In this document: piece by piece, positions 37,655 through 50,496 of the stretch
Layout: every line of letters starts with the position of its first letter
How positions within the stretch are numbered: position 1 is the first letter of the stretch
Origin: Trichostrongylus colubriformis
Taxonomy: Eukaryota > Nematoda > Chromadorea > Rhabditida > Trichostrongylidae
Direction: 5' to 3'
DNA: 64,000 nucleotides
Assembly (NCBI GenBank): GCA_963978905.1
Contig: OZ022260.1
Coordinates: forward strand, 13,381,725 to 13,445,724
The notes under the pieces: model-generated
What the model was told of the DNA's origin: nothing
Database searches by the model: none
Seen by the model: the letters and a program-made list of their open reading frames with translations, nothing else
Translations under genes and position numbers: made by a program

Positions 37655-38303
37655 TAGACACGAGATACGACGTGGGCGTGGCGTGGTGGAGGGTAGAGGC
37701 TCGACGACGGCCGACGCCTTGCACAGCGTCAGAGACGGACGGACGGACGACGCGGGCGGACACGGACAGACGGCCCGCCAGTCGGCCGGGTGGCCAGCCA
37801 TTTAGCGAGCTCGTCATATAACTAGTGAGAATCATCAGAGTGTAATCATCACTAGGAGAGGGGCGAGGGAGTGGAGTGCAATAGCTGAAAAGGTTCTTGC
37901 ATTTAGGAATGCAACATAAAAGGAGAAAAGGATACTACATTCCCTTTGCATTTGGAAGTTTACTCCACTAATACCTAGAAATATCTGAATCACTTGAAAA
38001 GGATCCAGCCCATAAAACCTTGAAAGCGCGCCGTGCATTGGACTACCGCTGAGAATGTGGTTTTTACACAGAGGATTCATTATTCAGTCCGTACAAGAGT
38101 TTCTGAAGGGTAGCTGATTTCAAAGTTGAAGTGATCATTTGTATGAAATTCGGCCTATAGGAAAGAGAGAATAAAGATGTTTGAGTAAAAAACATAATGA
38201 TGTTAATATGTCAGGACCTGGAGGTGTGGTTGGAGAGGGGGAAGGGGGAGGGAGGAGGGGAGAGCACATGCACAAGTATGTTTTTCTACTCTTCGCCAAG
38301 ATA
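37655..38303. other. 5' flank of zig-1
   Basis: GC-rich for the first 170 bp (several GACGG-type repeats on the plus strand), then AT-rich. No clear trans-splice acceptor precedes the zig-1 ATG, so its leader and promoter are unresolved. Confidence 0.4.
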
Positions 38304-39202
38304 TTAGGTTGATTCATAATAAATCGGACAAATTGACCAATTTTAATCATTGTCGTACAACTTTTTTACGACAACAGGGATTCACTTGAAATATACTCCA
38401 TCTTTATCGATGACCTTCTGCCACGGTATAGGCAGATCATGGATGCCCTTGCTCCAGAAGGCCGGAAGCTGGAGCTCGAAGAAGTTGCCGAGTGCCGCCT
38501 TGACCTCGTCGCGAGTTTTGAAGTCTTGGCCGTCCAGGTGGCGTTGGCTGTGGGAGAAAAGGTGGAAATCTGAAGGGGCCAGGTCTGGGGAGTACGGTGG
38601 GTATAGAAGTACGGTCCAACTGTACGACAGAAGCTCGGCCTTGGTCGATCTTGCGAAGTGCGGTCTGTGGAAGTAGACACGTTGTCGTGCTGGAAGTAGA
38701 CATGTGACCGCCGCCGTAGCGAACTTTGGACATTGGCCTTCAATTCTCGTAATTGACGAACGTAGACGTCGGCGGATACTGTGGTACCTTCATCGAGCAG
38801 CTCCCAGTACTCTACGCCGTGTACGCTCCACCAACCGCGGTTTTCGTCTTCGATGGAATAGTCGCCTGACGCAAACTTCGAATGCTACAACTACAGTGTA
38901 CTTCTGCCGGGGGCATGCTCCTTGTGAACTTCTATCAGACGTCTGCCGATATCCGCGGGTTCCTGGCCAGATAGCGATATAAATAGTATGACGTTGCGGA
39001 TGTGGTCTCTGGACCGCTTGAAATCGTGCGGCATTGTGGCGGAATGAATTTACTTTGGAGTGATTATTTTGCGGTACTTTGAAGAGCTTTTCATACTCAT
39101 TCCAACGGTACCTCGCGCGTCCATTTTCGTTAATTCGTTACTGAGTTATGATCTCTAGAAATCATCACTACCATTTGTCCGATTTATTATGAATCAACCT
39201 AA
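38304..39202 (-). mobile_element. Internally deleted mariner element
   Basis: Perfect 30-bp termini beginning TTAGGTTGATTCATAATAAA, flanked by TA. Encodes a broken transposase on the minus strand. Length 899 bp. Confidence 0.9.
38392..39034 (-). pseudogene. Mariner transposase relic
   Basis: From ATG at 39034 the minus strand gives a helix-turn-helix-like N-terminus, then FASGDYSIEDENRGWW, then YWELLDEGTT and HDN, and finally YSPDLAPSDFHLFS and PWQKVIDKDGVYF before TGA at 38394-38392. These are mariner landmarks in order, but several frame shifts, an internal stop and a deletion before the FASGDYS block disable it. Confidence 0.85.
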
Positions 39203-41680
39203 TATTAAAATGTGGGAAAACTTAACTGGAGTAGAAAAAATTGATCTAGGAGTGGATACCTCGGCCATGAAATTGCGAGTGCACCACCTCTGCGCGAAAA
39301 GACTCCCGCACTATAAATAAGGTAGACGGAAGACCGGAAGTAAAAATGCATATACATTTAAATATGCAGTTGAAAATGCCATAAGGCGCATTTAAAAGTA
39401 AGGTTGATAATGTACATAGACAATACAGAGAGCCGCCATAAGGCGAAGTGAGCTGTCGAGGTCATAGGTTAGGATGTAGACAGCCTCGATGGTCGGCAAG
39501 TACGGTATTGTCTTTGATCTCTATAAAGGTTAATGGAAATCATTGAAGGAAACCTCACGTCTCACATATGTTTCAGTTCCAACACATATACTGGTGGTCT
39601 CAAGTCAAAATCGTATCTCGATTCAATCTCGATTAAATCGGGTCTCCACCTCACTTGTTACTTACTCACTAAGTAAGTTAATCCAGTTTTCCGAAGTTTG
39701 GAGGCGTACCTCCATGGACGGTTCAGTCTTCTAATACCTGTCAAACTTGCCTCGTCTAACCATACCCTCACTTTTCAGTTTCATTAACTTTTAGTGGAAA
39801 GGACGCCCCGAAAGCCCCAAAGAAGTTAGTCCACCACAACCAACCTGGGCAGCTGGAGTCAGTACAAATCAGCGACCGAGCAAAGAAGCTATACAAAACC
39901 CTTGTGTATTCGAAGCTGGTCTAAACCCAGAAAAGAAAACTTCGGCTGGTGACCCAGAAGCGGGTGAACGAATAGGAAGGAGACGACCACTGAACCACCA
40001 AGGAGAAGACAGGATGATTACGTCCAAGCGCAATCCTCCTCATTTGGCACGCATACTTCTTAACTTAACCTCCGTCTCAATTCAAGATTAGAATCAAGGC
40101 TTCTCAAGTAAATATATGCACTAATTGCTTCAATCACTGGCATGAAAAATTTAGCCGGTACTGGTAAAACTTGGTCCGCGATACCTATACCGTATATAAG
40201 AGCGGCGGCACTTGCCATGGTCCCACCACTGTCTCGTGGTGGATTTTCATGCACTCGTAAACTATTCCTCTGTCTTCGACCCTGAGCACCCCTTCGTGGA
40301 CTCAGAATTGCGGTCCTGCATCCTACGTGCATTGAGCGTAGTGCTTTTCGACAGACCAGGAAGCCGGTAAAAACACATGCAAGGAAGAATCGCTGATCAG
40401 AAGTCTACTATCTTCTTTGTACAAGTAGATCTTTGGATAACTGCTCAGGATGCAACCTCGCTGCAGCTTCACAGCGCATCCTCAAGATGCTATATCCGCT
40501 CGAACTCCAGCAAGCCGCCCCACCCCCCCCCCTCCCTTCAACCAAATCACACCTGGCATTAGACGTACCTATTTCCAACGTGGCGTTGACGTGGGTGAAG
40601 GAAATTTGCGAAATTTCATAATAAGCTTAGGAAAGGCAAAAGTTGTAATGGTTAAGATAACGTTGGCTGCACGAAACAGGTGTTATCATTGGAATATGAG
40701 TTGTCGCGTACGCGATGAGCGCTCCGAAGGATCTTGGGTGCTTCGGCACCTGGGAGTTATGCCGTCCCATCGACTTTTATGGTCATGCAGCGATTTAGCG
40801 GAAAATGCGCGGCCGACAACAGCTGCCATCATGGTCCGGGGTATTCTTATTTTTGCATGTTTTTTTTGACGGGCCACTCACTCTACTCCAAATTTAGCGA
40901 CGGCTCCCACAGGACTTCGGCCCTTAGAACTATCAGCGGAATTCAGTGCACTGACTGACTTATTTTTAATGAAATTGAATCAGATCGACCGTAGGATTGA
41001 CCTCCAACCTGGATAAGGGTCTCTGATTTTGTGCTTTGTTGTTCGTACTCAATTAGTTCATTTATTTCATTTACAAACACTTGTTTTACAATCTTGTGTC
41101 TCCTAGGTGCTTATGGGTGTGAACCTTGATACCTGCCAGTTTATTTCAGTTGCTCGATCTATGATCATTAAGACCCATAACACAGTTATCAGAATTGAAT
41201 TTGTCGGTGTACATGATGAGACTGCAGAATACCAGTTTCAATGAGGACACTCACTATAATTTTAGCACGATTTCGTCAGTTGCGCGCACCGCCCACTGTA
41301 GGCGGGTCTCCACTAAGCTCAAATATGTTGAATAAAACTTAGCTGACCTCCACCGATTTTCTCAGTCTCTAGGCTGCTCTGAGAGCGATTTATAAACTTT
41401 AATGGTTGGCATCGTCTACTTGGAGCATCCCCCTTCATTATTACAAATACCCTAAACTCATACTGGTCGACGTCCACGTAATTTTGAGCGATTATAGAAT
41501 TACCAGTTGGCGGGCGCACACTACTGCGCGCCATTCATGGCGATAATGTGCAAAAGGGTTTGATCGACACGACCACAGTTGTGTATGGAATTAAGTGGAA
41601 ATTCCTCTGCTTTCAGCTGAGCTATTGAATTGGAAAAAAGCAGAGAAGATGGCGTGATAACAAAGCTTTAGGCATTGAGA
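39203..41680. other. Unassigned intergenic sequence
   Basis: No exon with supported splice borders and no clear repeats. A C run lies near 40521-40535. The open frames here lack recognisable domains. Confidence 0.4.
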
Positions 41681-42143
41681 GTCCCAGCTTTGCTGCGACG
41701 CGAGATATCAATTTCTCGCAGTTCGCTTTTCGAGGCTCCTTATCAGCCCTTATCAGTTGCTATCAGTTTCGTTCCCTCACCACTAATGTTCCCTTACCAC
41801 GCCTCATATCACTTTAAAAAATCAGAGTCCCAGCTCTATTGCGACGCGAGATATCAATTTCCCCTTTCGAGGCTCCTTATCAGCCCTTATCAGTTGCTAT
41901 CACTTCCGTTCCCTCACCACTGATGTCCCCTTACCACCCCCTATATCACTTTAAAAATCCAGGGTCCCAGCTTTGCTGCGACGCGAGTTATAAATTTCCC
42001 CCCATTCGCCTTCTGAAACTCCTTGTCAGCTCTTATCAGTTGCTATCACTTCCGATTCCTCACCGTTGATGTCTCCTTACTACCCCCTATATCACTTTAA
42101 GAATTCACGGTCCCAGCTCTACTGCGACGCGAGATATGAATTT
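41681..42143. repeat. Tandem array, ~143-bp unit, about 3.3 copies
   Basis: Units start with GTCCCAGCT at 41681, 41827, 41964 and 42110 (periods 146, 137 and 146). Each includes GCGACGCGAG and CTTATCAGTTGCTATCA. The partial fourth unit runs into the terminal motif at 42144. Confidence 0.9.
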
Positions 42144-42310
42144 CATGACAGACAGACAGACAGACAGACTTAGCGTTTTATATATAGTAGGGATCCCTTC
42201 GAGCTCAAGACATTGCAGCGCACGCCCCATCTACTGTGCGCGGGGTCCCACATGGTCCATCTACGCTCCGTACATCTTGGCCCATTCCCACAAACCGTCG
42301 TCCCCTAACT
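42144..42310. repeat. Shared array terminus plus satellite-like segment
   Basis: 42144-42193 repeats (GACA) and ends TTTATATATAGTAGGGA, as at 1549-1594. Then 42205-42310 resembles a diverged unit of the 268-bp satellite (CATTGCAGCGCACGCCCC, CATGGTCCAT and CCGTCGTCCCC landmarks in the same order). Confidence 0.6.
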
Positions 42311-43029
42311 GCTTTCCTACTTGCTCCGAGAATCAAGCGTACCGATAAATAAAGACAAACAGACACAATCAACTCCTAGCTTGAATATCGGTCAAGACTA
42401 AAGACGGGAAAAAGGATAAAGAACTGAAGAATAAAGAGCCTGATTAAAGACCTCGGGAGGGGAAGGAATAAAAAGAGAATTGTGAGCACATGTTCTCCGA
42501 AAGGCGGTACAACGATTGCACCGGCTGATTTGGCTCCTCACCCGTCTGCGATCTACTCCCGAGACTAGTGATGCAGAGGAGCGAGAGAGAAAAGGGGAAC
42601 GTTTCGGGTTCCTACTCCTCGGATTTTTTGCCGTTTCATTTCGTTCTTCCTCCACTGTTGCACTGTTGAGCACCCCTACTTTCATATTCGGCAATTTGCC
42701 AAATTTACCCCTTCCGGTGTTTTTATCTTATCTTGTAGTACGCCACGCTTTCTACTCTCTCTCTCATAATCTATTTTGATGTGACTTGGCTAATGCATTG
42801 TGGTATCTAGCAGATTTACCAACATTGTTTTATCATCAGAAACTACTAAATCACATAGTGGTACACTACAATAACCCTGAAACACCAGAAAGTCTCGTTG
42901 GCAGTGAGCGTGGCATGATGCAGGATTTATTTATCCCTTCATACCACAACGCCCCTCAGCTCTCACCCAACCTAAAGCATATTTACTTGGTATACACAGA
43001 CATATATGAAGATAAAAAAACTGAAACAA

Positions 43030-43130
43030 AAAATGCAAATTTGCCGCTTGCGGGATTGGAACTATGGACCCATCCATATCGCCCGCTTGAGAGACTCCCG
43101 CCGTCCCATTGAGCCGTGCGGTCGCTGGAC
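43030..43130 (-). mobile_element. tRNA-like sequence with pol III boxes
   Basis: The minus strand reads GGCTCAATGGGACGG (A-box-like) and, about 45 nt later, AGTTCCAATCCCGC (B-box-like). No acceptor-stem pairing was found, so I read it as a SINE head or tRNA pseudogene rather than a working tRNA gene. Confidence 0.4.
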
Positions 43131-43154
43131 GACCTTTATCTTGAGCGATGGTTA

Positions 43155-43308
43155 GGCCACGTTCATACTTTGTCGTGCAGGCGGCAGGGCGTGGCCTCTT
43201 GATTCTGCGTCTCATCCTGTCTCCTGCATCATCCCTGCACTTACCCGTCTCTGCCTCACAGCCTGCGAAAGCAGTCACGCACTACTGGCGCAAAGTATGA
43301 ACGCAGCT
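43155..43308. mobile_element. GCGTTCATAC-family MITE
   Basis: Inverted ends GGCCACGTTCATACTTTG and complement CAAAGTATGAACGCAGC, interior GC-rich with GGCAGGGCGTGGC. Confidence 0.8.
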
Positions 43309-44380
43309 TCAGGAGACTTCTGCGCACCTCAAGTACATGCGCTTTCATTGCTCTGTGTATACCGCTTTGTTTTAGATGTGCAATAGAAGAAAATCCTGAA
43401 TCTGCAGATTCTCAAAAATACAAAGTGTATGCGTACAATAAGTGAGTTAAGTCGCCCTTTTGGATAAAATATCTGTTTATTTCTTTCTTTCGTAGGGTCG
43501 TCCAGCAAAAATGGGCGTCAATTATTTATTATATACATGTACCTTTATACGTGATAAACCGTTCTCAAAAAGCTCGTCATGACCTGTGAGACTTCCCTTG
43601 TAGGAGCACCAAGGAATTCAAAAGCTAGCCTGCTGGTTATACTGCACTTTTTTTTCGCAATATTTGCAGCCTCAGGAGGTGCTCGTTGACAGATGTGATG
43701 TGGTTCCGGAGAAAGCCATTTTTCTCTCTGTAATCGTTGTATACTGAAGAGTTATGACCAACGGGACCCACTTGACGAGTTCACCCATTACTTTTTTCAG
43801 AAACCTCATACATCCATCACACCACAGCCTTCGAGTTAAAAAGCTAATAGTCCCAGAAGTTTTTGCACACTTGCTTCGATTGCGCTTCTTCTTCTGGAAT
43901 TCTAATTCTTTGCACATTTCTCCCGCCAACACCCGTGCTGAGCGGCGGTGGCTGACATTGCTCTCGTATTGATCGCCACCACGTACTTCTTGGCTGGTAT
44001 TCTTTTGTCACGGACATCAAGTTAGCTTCAAGACTTCCTGTATTCGGTACTATTCCATTCATTATACTGACTGTGCCTCGTCTATCGGACTACCAAGAGC
44101 TACTGCTGCTGTTCTGGTCTGAAACTCAACTTGTCGTTCGATCTCATTGGCTCCTTCGACATTCAATCGAGATTCCTTGTGGCGGGAATTGCAATGGCGT
44201 GTTAATAAGCCACCAACTCAGGTGTATTTTCACGAGTTTCACGAGTTACTTTTGCGAGTTCTTGGGAAAGCTCTCTTAATCAGTGTTCTGGTTTTCCTTT
44301 GCTGATTTTGGTCGTCACAATTCTCGTACTTTGTACCCGCTCAGCCCGCAATATCAAAATTGATTGTTTGGTCACACATC

Positions 44381-45159
44381 ATGAACAGCCCACTGCGATC
44401 GATCTCAGTTCCAGCAACAAAGAGTAAGCACGTGGACTGTTCGTCGCCGGAAAAAACGGAAGAGTGGTCAAAGCTGTTGGCTGAATGCAGTGCGCCTGGA
44501 GTTCCAGCCTATGTTAAATTGTTTTTGAATGTCTTGCTAGAGACCAAGGACCAAATGGACACAATGAGGAAGTGGTGCAATACTTTTGCAGAAGAAAATG
44601 AGAAGCTTAGATTAGAGAATGCGAATTTGAGGAAAATCATAGAGCAAAAGGAGTCTCAAATCAGTGTTACTAATTCCTCTATTGCTTAATCTCGTTCGTC
44701 TGTTAGTGAAAGTGATGTAGAAAAAAGAGATCTGTTGTAATTGCTGGCTTACCGGAGTTGATATCTACTTCATCCATTGATAGGGCTAACCATGATTTCC
44801 AATCAGTTAATTCGGTGCTGAATCATTTAGAAATTGAATGTGTACCTGTTACGGTTTACCGCATGGGCCGGCCAAATCCTGACCGGCCCCGCCTCATCAA
44901 AGTTGTCTTGCCTGCAACTAGATTTCAAAATCTAGCGGTCAGGCGGGCTCCGCGCCTGCGCTCTTTCGTTAATAAGGGGGTTTTCCTCCGGCCATCTTTG
45001 TCGAAAGAAGAAAGAGACCAGCTGCGCGAAGAACGTCTAGCCAACAGAGCAAATAACTCGGGTTCCGTTAATTCTAGGAATAGTCCAAATTCCGTTAATA
45101 CTCCTACTGATTGTTCTACTCATGACAATGTGAGAAACTCTCTGCCGAAAAACATGTGA
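44381..45159 (+). pseudogene. LINE ORF1 (coiled coil plus RNA-binding-like region)
   Basis: First part from Met at 44381: a heptad-like segment MRKWCNTFAEENEKLRLENA typical of ORF1 coiled coils, ending in a stop at 44687. After a frame change near 44730 it resumes with SVVIAGLPEL and a region ending VRRAPRLRSFVNKGVF, similar in layout to the RRM-like half of LINE ORF1 proteins. It ends at 45159, overlapping the ORF2 start. Confidence 0.7.
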
Positions 45160-47963
45160 AAAATCTTCGGTGTGATCAATTTTCTGTAAAGTGTTTATTA
45201 TCTAATATCGGTTCATTGGTTAGAAATTCTGATGCTCTCGTTGCACTTATTTGTAAGGAAGACTTCGACCTAGCTATACTGTCGGAGACATGGTTGAACT
45301 CTAAAATCGACACGGCTCCTTTACTTGGTATGGTTGTAACACAATATGAGGTATATCGCTCAGACAGATTGCGAAAAAGAGGTGGTGGAGTTGCGGTCAT
45401 GGTCCGAAGGCCTCATTCGGCAAATGTGATATTTAGTGAGTCGGTTAAGGATTCATACGAAATATTAGCATGTGATATAATGTTTCATTTTTCAGAATAC
45501 AGAATTATTGCGGTTTATAGGGCCCCATCTTGCTCGTCGTCTAAAACTGGTCAGCTCTGCAAGGCAATTAGTGATTTGAGTTCATGCAATGCTATTAGCG
45601 TAGTTGGGGGGACTTCAATCTCCCTCAGCTGTTTCACCCAGTATCATCCCAGTCTCACTTGAATAACTTCACAGGCCTCCACATGTTTAGCACCCACGGT
45701 TTTGTTCAGCTCGTACCTTTTCCTACAAGGGGTGCTTCATTTTTGAACTTGCTTTTTTGCAGTGATAGTTCTGCTGTATCCTCAGTACAGAAAGGTCTAC
45801 CATTAGGCACCAGTGACCACTCCTCTGTGAAATTTCGTCTTACTTCTTCTTGTGGATTGTCGGAGACAATCGTCTGGCGTAGAGATTACAAGAATGCGAA
45901 CTTTGATGAGATGAGGGCGTACCTCAGAAGCGTTGACTGGCTGGGTTCTTTTAACAACGTTGATAGCTTAAACGGGAAGTATGAAATGTTCCTGGCAATA
46001 CTACACCATGCTATGGAACTGTTCATTCCACTCAAGCACCAAGTTCAAAGTAAGAGACTCCAATTGCCAAAATACCTGCGGGCAATGGAGCTAGCAAGGG
46101 AAAACTTATGGAGAAAGGCTGTCGTTTCTCAAAACGGGTGTTTTTGGAATAAGTTTCAATCTATCAGTAGGAAGTGGCTAAAGAAGCTGGATAAATTCTA
46201 TGCGTATGTAGAGGGTAAACAACTATCTAAAGGTGGACTAAAAGCATTATATGCTTCTTAGAACGCGTCTTTCCGAGAAACATAGAATAGGTACGCTGGT
46301 GACTGTTAACTCAGAAAGGGCTATCACCGATGAAGCTAAGGCAGAGGTATTAGCAGACATTTTTGAAAATGCCTTTGTACTGACAACGGTTCCTTGGACG
46401 CAATTGGCTATCCCCGGTAAGCCTGTCTGTGAAACGTCCCCATGGTTTGATAAGAGCTCTATCGCCGACATTTTGCTAAAATGGTCCTCGGCGGCCTCTA
46501 CCAATAGCGAGAATATACCGTTCAAGTTTGTGAAACACTGCATTCATGAAATCAGTGGTCCCCTTGAATTCTTGTTTAATCTCAGTCTAATGCGCGGTGA
46601 GGTTCCGTGTAAGTGGAAACACTCAATAATCTTAGCGCTTCCTAAAAAGGAACCACTGTCTGATCCCAATAATTACAGACCCGTGAGTCTGACTTCCATT
46701 TTTGCCAGAGTATTCAAAAAAGTAATCAAAAAGTATCTGTTGAGTCATATGGATAAACATGGTATGATTTCTCAATCGCACCATGGTTTCTGTTCTGGCA
46801 GATCCACTGAAACATCTTTACTTTGTTGTATGAATGATTGGACGATAGCATTGGACTCAAAAAAGAATGTGGATGTGGTTTATTTTGATTTCAGCAAGGC
46901 GTTTGATAAGTTGTCCCACGAGGTTCTAATTCGTAAGCTGAAACATCTGGGAGTTCACGCTCTGGTAGTGAACTGGATAAGAGACTTTCTTGATAATAGA
47001 ACGTTCCAAGTCTTGGTAGGAGATGCCTTTTCGTCAATACGCATGGCTTGTTGTGGAGTACCTCAAGGAGGTGTTCTCTCCCCAGTACTGTTTAATATCT
47101 TTACTGCAGATCTGCCATATGAGCTTCAGGGTATGGGTGTTCAGTGTAATATCTACGCTGATGATATTAAGTTATACAAAGTGGTAGAAGATGTTGTCTC
47201 TGACAAAGCCCTTCAGGCTGCTATTGACAAGGTTGTAGAGTGGTCCAAAGCCAATGGTCTAGTTCTATCCTCGGATAAAACACAGGTAATGCGCTTAGGT
47301 TCACAAGCGAACGAACCCGTCTATTTTGCAGGTCATGTCCAGCTGAGGTCAGTGCCAGAAGTTCGAGATCTCGGCTTTCATTATGACTATAAGCTAAACT
47401 TCTCTAAGCATTACAAAACAGTAGTGGCCAAATGTACTCGCAGAATTTTCAATTTATTCAAGTCACTTCGCACTAAAAACCCTAACATTTTGCTACGCCC
47501 ATATAAACTTTATGTGCGTCCTATTTTGGAGTGTGGTACTACGGTCTTTAACCCATGCTCAAAAAAGGATATCCAGGCCTTGGAATCTGTACAGAATGGT
47601 TTTACGAGGAAGTTAATGCTAAGGTGTTCAGGTCTAAAATACTCTGATATCCCTAATAGGGTGGTCAGAAATGTTGAGTTAGGTCTAAAATCACTAGAAT
47701 GGAGGAGGAAACGGTATGACCTACTCATGACTTTCAAAATTCTCAGACAGTTGGTAAAGATAGATTCACGTAATTTCTTCCTAGTGTTGCCAACTAATGC
47801 AAGAGGAGCGTCGATAAGAGTTACTACAAATACAGCAAAGTCCAAGTACAGGTCGCAGTTTTTTACAAACAGAGTACGGTCAGGTTTTAACTCATTGTTA
47901 CGTAAGAATGTCTACCCGGTGAAGTACACCATTTTCAAACAACGTGTTGGCGATTTTATGTAA
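45156..47963 (+). pseudogene. LINE ORF2: endonuclease and reverse transcriptase
   Basis: Begins at 45156. An AP-endonuclease-like domain (LSNIGSLVRN, LAILSETWLN, YRSDR, GGVAVMV, IIAVYRAPS) leads to the expected GGDFN site, where a run of six G at 45606-45611 shifts the frame by one. The second block (45612-46245) contains the SDHSSV endonuclease end. A second frame change near 46245 opens the 570-codon block 46251-47963 with LPKKEPLSDPNNYRPVSLTS, YFDFSKAFD (about residue 209), GVPQGGVLSP and the catalytic YADD (residues 301-304). It functions in target-primed reverse transcription when intact; this copy would need both frame changes to be assembly errors to be active. Confidence 0.85.
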
Positions 47964-48082
47964 TTTTATGTAACTTGAATTCACACAGTTTGATATTGTT
48001 CTAGGTTTGTTTGGTTGTGTTCATTATCTGAGTTGTTGCATGTGTTTGCACATGTCCACTAAATAAATTTTGCTTCCTAGGC

Positions 48083-48360
48083 TTTACCAGGGCGGAGCTG
48101 GTGTAGCGACAAATGGCGCACTCCCACTCTCTCCATGCGAGGATCAGATCCGGCATTGACCTGCCAAACCAAGTCCTCCATCCCTCTGGGGTCAGTATGT
48201 TGGTGCCATACTCTTCTAGGAGAATAAAAGCATTGTTTTGCACATTGGCAGGCCCCGAAAGTCATTGGATAAGCCGAATCGCATTCACCTGCCATTAGGA
48301 TTCCGAATGGAAATAGAATGTGTGAAGCATCCCACAGAAGAGAGTAAATAACACCAAAAG
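48083..48360 (+). mobile_element. tRNA-derived SINE, copy 4
   Basis: GGCGGAGCTGGTGTAGCG A-box region, GCGAGGATCAGATCC B-box region, then CGAATCGCATTCACCTG. It starts about 8 bp after the LINE 3' end. Confidence 0.7.
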
Positions 48361-50218
48361 TTAATAGTTGAGCTTTTACCACTTGTAACACCAGTCAAGT
48401 GGCAGTTAGGTGATTAGCGCATGCACTTTTTCCACTTTTTTCTTGCCACACATACATGACGAAACTACGATTTTGTGTGTTCGTCGCGCCTGCCGCTACA
48501 TGTGGAGCATACAACATGGCGGATCACGCGGTCCATACCGCACCTGAGCCTTCTATCCACCGATTTTCCCCGCTACAACATTTTTCTGTCCTCACCGCGA
48601 CCTAATGACGATCGCCTCAGGTCCATCATGCGTCGCGGTGTTTGCTACTTTACGGTTTTGCGAAATCGTAGGTCAATACGTCTATGATCATTGCCTGAAC
48701 TGCGATTGGACCGCAAACGTTCGCAGATTATTATAACTGCGGCTACAGCAAACGCTAGATACTGTGACGGCCTGAGTGAAGCGAGGTGTTAAAAGCATCT
48801 TATTTATTGGGTTGAGGAATAAGTTCCTGCCGTTTTTTTTTCAACCCACTTTTTCACATTGTTCCTTTCATCTTTTGACAAAACTCATGTATGTTTTCGA
48901 TAGAGCTTTTTTTGCTCTACAAAATGCTACTATCGTTTTTTCGATTCCTTCGACTACCAAATATTTATGAGGTTTGGAAACGAAGTAAGCTTGAGGCGAA
49001 AATTGGCGCTTTCGACACCTCATCTTCCTAGGCTACCATTGAGATCAAAAAATGCAAATGTATATGTTTTCAATAGAGCTTTTCCAGCTCTACAGAATGG
49101 TACTACTTTTTATACAAATCGCTCAACTTTTTGCTGTTTTTAAGGCTTACAAAGGCAGCACTCGCAAAAGTATGCACTTTCGTTATCTCCTCTTCCTCGC
49201 CTACTATCGAGATTGGAGAGGATGTACATGTATGCATTCGATAGAGCTTTTTTCGCTCTACAAGATGATACCACTATTCTTCTGTATCCTCTCAAATTTT
49301 AGCATGTAGGAATAAGTTTCCACCTCTTTTTCAATTCAAAATTGCATAATGAAAACGAATTTTCTCGACAGGGTGTCCTGTACATTTCGATAGAGCTCTT
49401 TTCGCTCTACGAAACAGTGTTTATGGTTTTTGTTCGAACTGATTTTTGACATTTTTTAGATCACTTAAAAGTCAACGAAATCGAGCATTTTCATCACAGA
49501 TCTAAAAAATGTCAAAAATCAGTTCGAACAAAAACCATAAACACTGTCTTGTAGAGCGAAAAGAGCTCTATCGAAATGTACAGGACACTCGGTCGAGAAA
49601 ATTCGTTTTCATTATGCAATTTTGAATTGAAGAAGAGGTGGAAACTCATCCCTACATGCTAAAATTTGAGAGGATACAAAAGAATAGTGGTATCATCTTG
49701 TAGAGCGAAAAAAGCTCTATCGATTGCATATATGAACATCCTCTCCAATCTCGTTGGTAGGCGAGGAAGAGGAGATAACGAAAGTGCATACTTTTGCGAG
49801 TGCTGCCTTTGTGAGCCTCAAAAACAGCAAAAAGTTGAGCGATTTGTATAAAAGGTAGTACCACTCTGTAGAGCTGAAAAGCTCTATCGAAAACATATAC
49901 ATTTGCATTTTTTGATCTCAAAGGTAGCCTACAGTGTGTCCCAAAAGTATAGGTCCACCCTATTTTTCATCCATATCCCCAGAATGGACCAGTGATTCCT
50001 TTCCAAATTTTTATCTGTGATACCTGATCACTAAAGCGATCAAACGCCTAGGTAAAATTGGAGACATAAAATTGCAAAATTTTATTTGCTTTCTTTTTCA
50101 AAAATAAGGGTGTCCCAAAAGTATAGGTCCACTCAGTCTCTCCGCCCTGTTTCCATTGAAAGGTAAGTTGTGAAGTAGATGTGTTGACGCATCCTTCTGA
50201 GATTTACTCTACAGTGCC

Positions 50219-50490
50219 ATGCCACACGGTACGCATTTATCCGAGTACGAAAAAGGGCAAATTCTGGCCTACAAGGATGTGGGACACAGCAATCGCAAAA
50301 TTTATGAGAAGATGAACCTATCCCACTACTTGATCAGCAGCTTCTGTCGCAACATGGACCTGTACGGAACGAAGAAGAGAAGTGGAAGGCTGCAGAAGCT
50401 TTCTGAGAGGCAGAAGCATCGGATCCTCAACGCTGCGTCCAATTCCAGAAAGGGTGTTCGTCGGCTGTGCAGGGAACTGGCACCTCATGT
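50219..50490 (+). pseudogene. Tc1 transposase N-terminus, inverted duplicate
   Basis: Reads MPHGTHLSEYEKGQILAYKD, then RQKHRILNAA, the paired helix-turn-helix DNA-binding region of Tc1-like transposases. It is a diverged inverted copy of the minus-strand N-terminus at 51216-50980 and ends soon after the DNA-binding region. Confidence 0.8.
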
Positions 50491-50496
50491 ATGTAT

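Larger units (their letters stand above)
44381..48075 (+). mobile_element. CR1/jockey-type LINE, nearly full length
   Basis: ORF1-like region, endonuclease and reverse transcriptase in order on the plus strand, followed by a 110-bp 3' tail ending in AAATAAATTTTG. The 5' boundary is not visible and may lie upstream of 44381. ORF2 is broken by only two single-base frame changes, so the copy is young. Confidence 0.85.

Noticed and set aside
40790..40960. Possible further SINE remnant
   Set aside because: Only a short ATGGTCCGGGGTAT stretch matches; too little to support a call.
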